Source: Streptomyces oryzae
Lineage (GTDB): Bacteria > Actinomycetota > Actinomycetes > Streptomycetales > Streptomycetaceae
Length of the DNA stretch: 64,000 nucleotides
Reading direction: 5' to 3'
NCBI RefSeq assembly: GCF_017676365.1
Contig: NZ_JADKMA010000003.1
Location: 1-64,000 of the forward strand
Shown here: piece by piece, positions 20,268-27,872 of the stretch
How the letters are laid out: every line of letters starts with the position of its first letter
How positions within the stretch are numbered: the first letter of the stretch is position 1
Position numbers and translations under genes: made by a program
Notes under the pieces: generated by a model
Databases searched by the model: none
What the model was told of the DNA's origin: nothing
Seen by the model: only the letters and a program-made list of their open reading frames with translations

Positions 20268-20788
20268 TTACTGGAGTACCTGCTCGGTGGTGTCGTTCCA
20301 GCAGGTGGCGGTCGAGTTGTCGATGAGGGTGAGGTCGACGCGGCTGGGGGCGGTGACCTTGCCGCCGCCGACCGGTATAGGGAACTGGGCGTCCGGGTAG
20401 CCGTACTGGTCGCAGTGCGTGCTGCCGCTGTTGGTGGCCTTCAGCGGAATGACCGGGGCACTGCCACCGGTCTCCTGGAGACTGACGGGGACCTTGCCGA
20501 CAGTGCACGCGGCGCCCTTCGCGCCAGAGGTCCCGCCCCCTGTCGGCTTGTCCGCCCCGTTGCCGCTTTCCTTGTTGCCCTGCGCACCGCCGTTGCCCGT
20601 GGAGCCGGAGTCGGAGTCGGCCGGGCCCGATTCGTTCCCCCGGAGTCCTTCGACGCCCCGGCGGAGGACGAGGATCCGGCGTCGCGGTCCATGCCGCCGT
20701 CGCGCTGGCAGGCCGCCCGCGAAACCGCAGCGGCGGCAGCGACAGCCACGAGCCGGACGGCACGGACGGCGCTGCCAATGGCTTTCAT
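20268..20788 (-). pseudogene. DUF4232-type lipoprotein, copy 2, frameshifted
   Basis: The signal region (MKAIGSAVRAVRLVAVAAA, lipobox-like SRAAC) starts at ATG 20788 in one frame and continues to ASKDSGG. The DUF4232-like body (ACTVGKVPVSLQETGG, HCDQYGYPDAQFPIP, DNSTATCWNDTTEQVLQ) is in another frame. The frames meet at a run of five C (20637-20641 on the plus strand). Adding one base would fuse them in the low-complexity linker. This is either a real homopolymer slippage or a sequencing error. If repaired, it is a secreted lipoprotein of unknown function. The strong site O3 lies upstream. Confidence 0.65.
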
Positions 20789-20897
20789 GAGGTCCCCCAT
20801 GGGTGTCGGATGCGGTGCCCCACGGAATCGGGGCTTCAGGCGTGGGCGCCTGGCATCTTCCAGTGGAGTTGCCGAAGATCATGAGCCGACGACGCCT

Positions 20898-20926
20898 GTC
20901 ACTTAGTGACTATGTCACTAAGTGAC
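20898..20926. promoter_or_regulatory. Double palindromic operator O3, perfect form
   Basis: GTCACTTAGTGAC (20898-20910), TAT, GTCACTAAGTGAC (20914-20926): a perfect 29-bp inverted repeat extended by CCT/AGG on each side. It is 110 bp upstream of the DUF4232 copy 2 start and between that gene and tetR paralogue 2. A nearly identical site with the same flank (GGCAGTGCAAGT) but inverted lies at 31659-31687. The rest of 20789-21311 shows no gene. Confidence 0.7.
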
Positions 20927-21248
20927 AGGCAGTGCAAGTTGCCCCCGCCGAGGTGGACAACTCCCCGCGAGGACACCGACTTCGGGAACCCGCCCCCAGT
21001 GAGTACCGGTTCCGCAGTCCGGAAACCGGGGAACTGAGCCCGATCGTGCTGTTGAGAACCCGCCGTTGAACCTCAAGATCCGCACGTGCCAGCTGATCGG
21101 TTCGGCTCGTCGAACCTCACGACCGGACACATGGAGTGAAGAGGCAGGCGCCTTCCAGGCAAGAGGCTCGACCGCGGTAACGACTACGCGCCCCACTCCA
21201 TGAGCTATCCGGCCGCGCTCACAGATGCTGTTTGAGCTGGCATCGGGA

Positions 21249-21261
21249 GTCACTTACTGTC
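21249..21261. promoter_or_regulatory. Partial operator O4 before tetR paralogue 2
   Basis: GTCACTTACTGTC at 21249-21261 matches 11 of 13 positions of the GTCACTTAGTGAC unit and is followed by a degenerate second half. It lies about 50 bp before the proposed GTG start of the second TetR paralogue, mirroring O2 at the first one. Confidence 0.4.
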
Positions 21262-21311
21262 ATTCTGGCACCGGGTGGGCAGGGGTGTATACGGAGCGGG
21301 AGAGGGCTGGG

Positions 21312-21959
21312 GTGGCATCGACCAAGCGCAGCGGGATGAGTGAGCAGCGGCGGCATCGGTTGCGGCTGGAGATCTCGCGGGAGGCTGCCCGGCTGTTCTG
21401 GGAGCAGGGTGTGGAGGCGACCACCGGTGACCAGATCGCCGAGGCTGTGGGGTTGTCGACGCGTACGATCTGGCGTCACTTCCGCAGCAAGGAGAGCTGT
21501 GCCGAGCCCATCGTGATGCAGGGTGTGGAGTGGGAGATGTCCATGCTGCGCAGCTGGCCTGCGGAGCGTTCTCTTGAGGAGCATCTGTCTGCGGAGTCCA
21601 TGAGGTATGCCCGTGAAGCCGGCGATGTCGAGCGTGCCGACGACGCGCTGGCGATGAGGATGATCAGGCTGGCGGATACGGAGCCGTGCGTGCGCACTGC
21701 CTGGCTGATGGCCTGTGACCAGGTGGAGCGCGAGATGGCGGAGATCTTTGCGGTGCGGCTCCAGCTTCCGGCCGGCGACCTCCAGGTGCGCCTGCACGCT
21801 GCGGCGGCCTCGGCTGCTTTGCGTGTCATCAATGAGGACATAGGTGCCGCCCTTCTGGTGGGCGCCGATCCCCGCACATTCGCCGACGCTCCCGAACGAG
21901 TCGCCCACGCTGTCCGCAACGCCACCGGAGGCGCGGTGGGAGACCCCGTCACCCCGTAG
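21312..21959 (+). CDS. TetR-family regulator, paralogue 2
   Basis: About 215 residues from GTG 21312, chosen for the purine-rich GGGAGAGGG upstream; ATG 21336 is an alternative. The N-terminal HTH (QRRHRLRLEISREAARLFWE, QIAEAVGLSTRTIWRHF) matches paralogue 1 at 13490 almost exactly, and similarity continues to the C-terminal AVRNATGG. Unlike paralogue 1, I saw no TTA codon. The two proteins probably share operators (GTCACTTAGTGAC family) but may respond to different ligands, since the ligand-binding halves differ more. Confidence 0.88.
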   Translation: MASTKRSGMSEQRRHRLRLEISREAARLFWEQGVEATTGDQIAEAVGLSTRTIWRHFRSKESCAEPIVMQGVEWEMSMLRSWPAERSLEEHLSAESMRYAREAGDVERADDALAMRMIRLADTEPCVRTAWLMACDQVEREMAEIFAVRLQLPAGDLQVRLHAAAASAALRVINEDIGAALLVGADPRTFADAPERVAHAVRNATGGAVGDPVTP

Positions 21960-21987
21960 AACGACACTCCTCCACCGGCAAGTTCGT

Positions 21988-22140
21988 CCCCCAGTCGTAG
22001 TCGGCTGTTGCTGCTGGTCGGGGTGCTGTTTCCAAGTGCAGCGAGCGGGGCCAGGGGATGTGCCGGTGCCTGCCCGTGGTGCGGTGACCGCGCACTGGTC
22101 CGGGCCGCACTTGTCCTTCGTGCTTGGGAAGCACGACCCC
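21988..22140 (-). mobile_element. Relic of an IS701-like element
   Basis: From about 21991 the sequence follows the end of the IS at 26018 with scattered substitutions (CCAGTCGTAGTCGGCTGTTG, then CTGGTCGGGGTGCTGTTTCC). About 20 bp later, on the minus strand, a frame reads CFPSTKDKCGPDQCAV, matching the transposase C-terminal CFQSAKNQCGLDEYEV of that IS. So one IS end and the transposase tail remain and the rest has been deleted. Confidence 0.55.
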
Positions 22141-22187
22141 CGGCCCCTTCCGGAGCGGAGCACTTCCGGGTACACGATTGCGTTCCT

Positions 22188-22218
22188 GTCACTTAGCGAC
22201 GTATTGTCGCTTGAAGAC
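22188..22218. promoter_or_regulatory. Double palindromic operator O5 upstream of the S9 peptidase
   Basis: GTCACTTAGCGAC (22188-22200), 5-bp spacer, GTCGCTTGAAGAC (22206-22218). It is a diverged member of the O1-O6 family, about 300 bp upstream of the peptidase start. The rest of 22141-22516 holds no gene I can support. Confidence 0.5.
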
Positions 22219-22516
22219 AGGGCAGGTGTGACGAGACGTCGCCCGTCGATCTCGGGCGACCTCTTGAGTGCCCGGCGGTCTGGAGGTACGGAAACCCGCC
22301 GCAGCGAGTGCTGGACGAAGTGCCTCGGCGTCACCGTTTTCGCCGACGCCGGCTCCCAGGAGTTTGCACGCGAAGACCTCTCCGCTCACGGCGTCTGAGC
22401 CGACACGATCCGCACGGCCGTCGGCGGAGTCGCCGCCTGCGCTGCCGACCACGTCACCCGAGGCGTCAACCCCGCAGCACACCGCCCCAACTGGAGCAGA
22501 TCAGAGGAGCTGCCGT

Positions 22517-24433
22517 ATGCCCGCCATCCCGCGCGAGATCCCGCATATCGCCGTCGAGGAGTTCTTCGGCGCGCCCGTCCGCGTCGGCGCATCGATCTCG
22601 CCCGACGGTGCCAGGATCGCCTACCTGGCACCGTGGCGGGAGCGGCTCAACATATGGGTGGAGAGTGTCGATTCGGATCGGCCGGATGTGGGGGAGGCGC
22701 GCTGTGTCACTGCGGATGACCACCGGGGTGTGCACGTCTATCACTGGTCGGACGATCCGCGTTGGTTGCTCTACGAGCAGGACAGCGACGGCGAGGAGAA
22801 CTGGCACATCTACCGGGTCGATCTGGAGGACCCCGATGCCGAGGCAGTCGATCTCACCCCCTTTCCCAGGGCCACGGTGGCGGGTTTCGAGGCGGCTGCC
22901 TCCCGTCCTGGCAAGGCGCTTGTCCATCTGAACAGCAGGAACCCCGCTGAGTTCGACCTCCATGAGCTCGATATCGCCACTGGTGAGCTGACGATGCTGG
23001 CGCAGAACCCCGGCCAGACCGCAGGCTGGATGCGGGCGCCTGATGGCGCCGTGTACTCCCAGACGTGGAAGGCCGACGGTGACATCGAGTTGGCGCGGTG
23101 GGATACCGGGACAGATGCATCGTGCGAGGTCACTACGTTCGACGGCTCCGACTACCCGTTGGGTATCAGCCCGTTCCAGCTCACTTCGGACGGTACTGGT
23201 GTGTGGCTCGGCTCCAACCGCGACAGTGATCTGACCCGGCTGGTCCGGCTCGATCTGGCCACCGGGGAGGAGACCGAGATCGACAGCCACCCCACCCTCG
23301 ACATGGACACGCGTTCCATGGTCTTCCCCACGCTGCCGTCGCCGCTCATCTGTGACCGGCGTACCGGAGAGCCGATCGGGGTGCGCTATCGCGGTGAGCG
23401 GCAGGTGATCCAGGCGCTGGATCCGCATTTCGCCGCGGTGCTGGAGAATCTGGAGGCGCTGTGCGAGGGCGACTTGGCCGCTGTCTCGTCCGATGTGAGC
23501 GGTCAGCGCTGGGTGGTCAGTTTCACTCATGACCGTGACCCCGACGTCACCTATTACTACGACCACTTAACGGGGGAGAGCCGGCTGCTGTTCCGGCCCT
23601 TTCCGCACCTGGACCCCGAGGTTCTCGCCCCCATGGCGCCGGTCACGTTCCCCGCCCGCGACGGGCTGGGCCTGCCCTCGTATCTGACGCTGCCTGTGGG
23701 GGTCGAGCCGAGCGGGCTGCCGTTGGTGCTGCTGGTTCACGGGGGTCCGTGGGCCCGGGACAGCTGGGGCTACCACCCCGTCGTGCAGCTGCTGGCCAAC
23801 CGCGGCTACGCGGTGCTCCAGGTCAACTTCCGCGGCTCGATGGGCTACGGCAAGGCGTTCCTCAAAGCCGGTATCGGCCGGCTGGCGGGGGCGATGCACG
23901 ACGATCTCATCGACGCCGTCGACTGGGCCGTCAAGGAGGGATACGCGGACCGGGACCGCGTCGCCATCTTCGGCGGCTCCTACAGCGGTCACGCCGCCCT
24001 GGTCGGCATCACCTTCACGCCTGATGTCTTCGCTGCGGCGATCGATGTCTGCGGCATCTCCAACCTCGTCACCTTCCTTGAGACAGTGCCGGAGTTCGCG
24101 CGGCCCGACCTGGTCAACAACAGGTACCTCTACGTCGGCAATCCGGACGATCCGGAGCAGGAGGTGGAGCTGCGGGCCCGCTCGCCGATCAGCCGGGTGG
24201 ATGAGATCCGCACCCCGCTGATGGTGGTCCAGGGCGCCAGCGACGTCCGCGTCGTCAAAGCAGAATCCGACCAGATCATCGACGCGCTCCGCACCCGCGG
24301 CGTCGAAGTCGAATACCTCGTCAAGGACGACCAAGGTCGCGGCTTCGTGAATCCGGACAACAACATCGACGTATACCGCGCCGCTGACCGCTTCCTCGCC
24401 CGCCACCTGCGCGGACAACCGGACACGGAGTAG
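22517..24433 (+). CDS. S9-family prolyl-oligopeptidase-like protein, catalytic His replaced
   Basis: 638 residues from ATG 22517, with GAGGAG upstream. No signal peptide. An N-terminal beta-propeller (about 20-370; SPDGARIAYLAPW, WSDDPRWLLYEQDSDGEENW) precedes an alpha/beta-hydrolase domain. That has the oxyanion-loop segment LLVHGGPWARDSWG, nucleophile S490 (GGSYSGHAAL) and Asp D576 (GASDVRV). At the expected DEGHGF position the sequence is DQGRGF, so the catalytic His is R608; one G-to-A change would restore it. The protein is probably inactive as a peptidase or repurposed. It contains a TTA codon (23567-23569). Operator O5 lies upstream and the Pup-like gene 336 bp downstream. Confidence 0.88.
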   Translation: MPAIPREIPHIAVEEFFGAPVRVGASISPDGARIAYLAPWRERLNIWVESVDSDRPDVGEARCVTADDHRGVHVYHWSDDPRWLLYEQDSDGEENWHIYRVDLEDPDAEAVDLTPFPRATVAGFEAAASRPGKALVHLNSRNPAEFDLHELDIATGELTMLAQNPGQTAGWMRAPDGAVYSQTWKADGDIELARWDTGTDASCEVTTFDGSDYPLGISPFQLTSDGTGVWLGSNRDSDLTRLVRLDLATGEETEIDSHPTLDMDTRSMVFPTLPSPLICDRRTGEPIGVRYRGERQVIQALDPHFAAVLENLEALCEGDLAAVSSDVSGQRWVVSFTHDRDPDVTYYYDHLTGESRLLFRPFPHLDPEVLAPMAPVTFPARDGLGLPSYLTLPVGVEPSGLPLVLLVHGGPWARDSWGYHPVVQLLANRGYAVLQVNFRGSMGYGKAFLKAGIGRLAGAMHDDLIDAVDWAVKEGYADRDRVAIFGGSYSGHAALVGITFTPDVFAAAIDVCGISNLVTFLETVPEFARPDLVNNRYLYVGNPDDPEQEVELRARSPISRVDEIRTPLMVVQGASDVRVVKAESDQIIDALRTRGVEVEYLVKDDQGRGFVNPDNNIDVYRAADRFLARHLRGQPDTE

Positions 24434-24769
24434 CGGGTGCCTCATGGGCAGCGCGGCCCGCAAGCCGGCCGCACCGTCGGCGTCGCGCGCTCGCCGCACC
24501 TGACGACGGCGTCGTTCCCCGGCCTGCTGCGGCTCGACGCGGATCCTGAGCCCTAAAACTCACAAGAAGCGGGCATCAATTGACAGGCAATCGGTCTCAT
24601 TTCAGACCCTGGTTCAGCGATAGAGTGAACGAGATTTGTGGGTGCCTAAAGTAAAGTCGGAGAGCAGGCCCTCGACGGTTCGTCGTGCTGAGCACGACCC
24701 TTAAGGCGTTGGTCAGGTAGGTGCAGACATGGCGCCCCCCTTCGCATCGCAGATACAAGGACGGGAAAT
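24434..24769. other. Leader/promoter region of the Pup-like gene
   Basis: 336 bp with lower GC than its surroundings, no gene. It contains a 17-bp palindrome (GTCGTGCT at 24682-24689, G, AGCACGAC at 24691-24698). This could be a terminator, attenuator or operator for the Pup-like/ATP-grasp pair. Confidence 0.45.
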
Positions 24770-25051
24770 TTGTCCAGCAAGCAGGAACGCAAAACTCGCC
24801 CGGAAACCGACCAAGAAGAGGATGTGGCACCCTCCGACCCGGAGCAGCGGAGTGCTTCCGCGGATTCCGCTGCGGAAGCGTCGTCGAAAGCTGCGGACGT
24901 GGTCGATGCCATCGACGAAGTCCTCGATGAGTTTGATGATCTGACGCTTGTCGAACTCGGATTCCAAAAAGATGAATTAGTGGACCCCGCCCTGATAGAC
25001 GAGGCCATCAGGAAAAAGGTTGAGGGGTACCGGCAGAAGGGCGGGCAGTAG
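24770..25051 (+). CDS. Pup-like protein (ubiquitin-like, C-terminal KGGQ)
   Basis: 93 residues from TTG 24770, with AAGGACGGG upstream. The polar, Glu/Asp/Ser-rich, probably disordered N-terminal half leads to an acidic helix (VVDAIDEVLDEFDDL) like the proteasome-binding helix of Pup (DDVDDVLDEIDDVL). The protein ends YRQKGGQ, like Pup (FVQKGGQ). In Pup the C-terminal Gln is deamidated by Dop and joined to Lys by PafA. This copy is longer than Pup (about 64-72 residues), with an extra segment (LVELGFQKDELVDPALIDEA). It is not near proteasome genes but is 3 bp upstream of an ATP-grasp gene. A TTA codon at 24977-24979 (residue 70) and lower GC suggest developmental control and transfer. Function is inferred from the tail and helix only. 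Confidence 0.75.
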   Translation: MSSKQERKTRPETDQEEDVAPSDPEQRSASADSAAEASSKAADVVDAIDEVLDEFDDLTLVELGFQKDELVDPALIDEAIRKKVEGYRQKGGQ

Positions 25052-25054
25052 TCG

Positions 25055-26017
25055 ATGGCCAGGATGGCATCGAAGCCCGTGCTGGTGCTCAACGGAGAAG
25101 GGCTTGGCCAGCATTTCGACCTTGCAAGTGAGCTGCTCGCCACGGGCGTTGAGGTCGTTTTCCGTAGTATCGAGGAACTTGCCATCGACATCAGACCGGG
25201 GGGAGTCCGGGTCCGCGAGACGGTGAACGGGCGGGATCTGGCCGACTTCGGTCTCGTGCAGGTCCTGGCCTTCCAACGCCCCACCGCGACCCTGTTGAAT
25301 GCGGTCGCGGACTACCTCGCCGCCAGAGGTGTCCGCGCCGTGAATGTCGCAGGAATCGGCGCGCCGACCAGGTTGTTCAAGTACGTCCGGCTGGGCAACC
25401 GAGGACTGTCCATACCCTCTACGGTCTACCTACCGCCGCGATTGCTCCTGGGCGCCTATCACGATCTGGCCGCGCAGCTTGATCTGCCGTTCGTGTTGAA
25501 AGCTGTCACGGGCGGCAGAGGTGGCAGGACGAGCCTCGTCAGTAGCGAAGCGGCGTTTATCGAAAAACTCCGGGGTGCCGACCGCACACGCGGGTTCCTC
25601 GCTCAGGAACTCGTGCCGCCTGATGGTTCGTATTTCCTGCTCGTGTTGGGAGGTCACGTCGCGTTTGCGGTGCAGTATCGCAGCGGTGGTGGCGGCGATC
25701 TGCTGGCGAAATCAGGCTGGGACGACGCCACTGTCGTCGACCTGCAAAGGCTGGATCCGGCGGCGCAGGGGACGGCTGTGCAAGCTGCGATGTCATTGGG
25801 CTACGACATCGCCGGAGTCCACCTCGTCCGGCATTGGACGACCGGGCAATGGTGTGTCCTGAACGTGAGCCCGAACCCACCGATCGGCAGCGGTGGGCAC
25901 ACAGCCGACAAGGTCAGCGCATACTCGGCATACTTGAAAAGACGACTAACCGATCCTGAGCAAACGGATGCCGACGGCTTGCTGGATCCCGATGTCACTG
26001 GGTTGCGGCTGGACTGA
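25055..26017 (+). CDS. RimK-like ATP-grasp ligase paired with the Pup-like protein
   Basis: 320 residues from ATG 25055 (ATG 25064 possible). The pre-ATP-grasp domain occupies about 1-100. The ATP-grasp domain has the nucleotide Lys K149 (FVLKAVTGGRGGRTSLV), a strand-hinge (FLAQELVPPDGSYFLLVLGG) and AVQYRSGGGGDLLA. The usual metal-binding signatures GVD and ExN appear as GVH (H256) and NVS (N270, S272), so metal coordination must differ or activity is lost. RimK-type enzymes join a carboxylate to an amine or alcohol through an acyl-phosphate, including graspetide ligases. Adjacency suggests the Pup-like protein is its substrate or donor. The stop codon abuts the IS701-like element, so further operon genes may have been separated. 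Confidence 0.82.
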   Translation: MARMASKPVLVLNGEGLGQHFDLASELLATGVEVVFRSIEELAIDIRPGGVRVRETVNGRDLADFGLVQVLAFQRPTATLLNAVADYLAARGVRAVNVAGIGAPTRLFKYVRLGNRGLSIPSTVYLPPRLLLGAYHDLAAQLDLPFVLKAVTGGRGGRTSLVSSEAAFIEKLRGADRTRGFLAQELVPPDGSYFLLVLGGHVAFAVQYRSGGGGDLLAKSGWDDATVVDLQRLDPAAQGTAVQAAMSLGYDIAGVHLVRHWTTGQWCVLNVSPNPPIGSGGHTADKVSAYSAYLKRRLTDPEQTDADGLLDPDVTGLRLD

Positions 26018-26043
26018 TACTCCAGTTGCAGTTCGCTATCGCC
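26018..26043 (+). repeat. IS left inverted repeat
   Basis: 26-bp perfect inverted copy of 27537-27562, beginning TACTCCAGTTGCAGTTCGCT. Confidence 0.85.
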
Positions 26044-27485
26044 TCTGGTCGGGAGCCTGTTTCTGAGTGTAGTTGGCTGACTGGCCGTCATGTGGCGGGA
26101 GTTCGTGACCGGCGATGCGGGACTTGTAGTAGCAGCGCATGGCGGCGGCCTGGTGTCGGCGGCGCCAGCAGGACCACCTCGGTGCCCGGTCGACGTGGCG
26201 ACGCTGGTGGTGGGCCGTCCCGGAGCGCCGAGCTGCCAGGAGCCCGCGGATTTCTGCCAGGCTGAGCGGGGCGAGGGGTGATCCGTTTCTGCGGCCCCTT
26301 TCGCTTCCGTCCTGGGCGGTCATGGCGGCGAGGAAGGCGTGAGTGAGCATGGCCAGGGTGATGTGCCAGTACCAGTCCGTGTAGCGGCGGACTTCGTACT
26401 CGTCCAGGCCGCACTGGTTCTTCGCACTCTGGAAGCACGACTCGATGGCCCAGCGGCTGCCGGCGACCTTGACCAGCTGGTCAACAGTAGTGCTGCTGGG
26501 AGCGTGGGCCAGGTAGAAGGCGATCTCATCCGGTCGGGAGATGCTGCGGCGTGCCCATCACCCACCGGCGGTGGGAGGGCTCGTCACCGTCGAAGAACGG
26601 GACGGCCGGCAGCTGGGCAGCCGCCCAGTCATGGACGCGCGGGCCCTTGGCACCGTCACCACACGAGAGCCGTTCCCAGGCGTCGTCAGGGGCATCGCCG
26701 ATGAGCTGGTCGATGCGCCAGCACCCGGCGAGGGACTTGACCTGCCGTGACTTCGGGACGGCGACGACGTATCCGAGGCCGGCCTCCTCGATCATGCGGC
26801 GGAAGTGCCAGTCCTGGCCGTAGAGCGCGCCCCCGGTCACCCAGGAGACCGGTAGCGGCGAGGACAGGGCCCGGGTGACCAGAATGCGGGCCGGCTCGGT
26901 CTTGGTCGCGAAACCACGGCCGCCAGGCACCCTCGCCGCCCGGCACCGTTCACGGTCGGATATCCAGGACTTGGGCAGGTACAGCTCCCTGTCCACCAGA
27001 GTCCTGACCTTCGACCAGGTGTAGGCGGCGAACACCGCGACCTGGCAGTTCTCGGTACGACCCGCCGTGCCCGAGTACTGCCGCTGGACACCGGCCGAGG
27101 TGTCGCCCTTCTTGAGAAAGCCCGTCTCGTCGATGACGAGAACACCGCTCTCCTCGTCAAGCGGTTCCGCGACGTATGCCTGCACGTCGTCACGGACCTC
27201 ATCAGCATCCCACCGGGCCCGGTTGAGGAGGTTCTGGAGCCCGTGAGGTCCGCTGTGACCGGCATGCTCGGCGAGTTGCCAGCTGCTTTTCGCCCCACCG
27301 GCCCGAGCAGAGCCCGCACGTAGTCCGTAGTCCCGCATGCGCCGCCGCAGATCAGCCCGGCCGAACCGGTGACCGACCCGCAGCGGCACCTCCTCAAGCT
27401 CCCCGGCCCACACGTCAAGGCGCACATCATCTTGCGTGATCAGAACAACAGTGATCACGCATCGCCGGTCACGAACTGCCGCCAA
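26036..27485 (-). pseudogene. IS701-family DDE transposase, frameshifted and missing a catalytic Asp
   Basis: The N-terminal frame (about 26526-27485) has RFGRADLRRRMRDY, SSWQLAEHAG, the first DDE motif VIDETGFLKKG, QRQYSGTAGRTENCQVAVF and DRELYLPKSWI. The frame breaks at a run of three C (26554-26556), where one extra base separates RRWVM from SISRPDEIAFYLAH. The tail (SRWAIESCFQSAKNQCGLDE, YTDWYWHITLAMLTHAFLA) continues in another frame to 26036. In addition the second DDE region reads WVTGGALYG where relatives have an Asp (about TADAVYG), so it would be inactive even if the frame were restored. Confidence 0.8.
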
Positions 27486-27536
27486 ATGACGGACGGCCAG
27501 TCAGCCAACTACACTCGGAGCAGGCCCCTGACCAGC

Positions 27537-27562
27537 GGCGATAGCGAACTGCAACTGGAGTA
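27537..27562 (-). repeat. IS right inverted repeat
   Basis: 26-bp perfect inverted copy of 26018-26043, at the transposase 5' side. Confidence 0.85.
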
Positions 27563-27872
27563 CTAACCCTGTCGTCAACCATCATCGGCTCTCATTGGAT
27601 CCGAGCCGTCGTCAGGCCCCGGAACCCCTGGGGTCATTGGACGTGCGCCGCGCCTGTCGTCATTCGATCGCTTGGCGACAGGACCGGGGTGACCGGAATG
27701 TCCCCAGGCTCGACGGGCGAACAGGGTTGGCGGCACGGCGATTCACTGCGGCTGTGGCGTCGATTCCCGGCCCGACAGAGCGCCACGTCAGCGTCCAGTT
27801 CGGGTCGGCTTCCTCGACTGTCAGCGGTGGACCGCCGAGCGAGATGAGCGGTTCCGGTGGCGCTGACCAGTC
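27563..27872. other. Intergenic stretch with an inverted repeat
   Basis: 310 bp between the IS and the convergent reductase gene. CCTGTCG (27653-27659) and CGACAGG (27676-27682) form an inverted repeat whose ends resemble the borders of operators O3 and O6 (CCTGTC...GACAGG), but the interior is diverged. No gene seen. Confidence 0.4.

Larger units (their letters stand above)
26018..27562 (-). mobile_element. IS701-like insertion sequence, apparently inactive
   Basis: 1545 bp bounded by inverted ends. 26018-26043 and 27537-27562 are perfect 26-bp inverted copies, and similarity continues imperfectly to about 105 bp inward (shared GTGTAGTTGGCTGACTGGCC). The flanking tetranucleotides are CTGA (left) and CTAA (right), close to but not an exact 4-bp duplication. 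It carries one frameshifted transposase gene on the minus strand. The left end touches the stop codon of the ATP-grasp gene. Confidence 0.85.

Noticed and set aside
24770-25051. Calling the Pup-like gene the canonical pup of the proteasome system
   Set aside because: No arc, dop, prcBA or pafA genes are nearby, the protein is longer than Pup, and the partner is an ATP-grasp enzyme instead.
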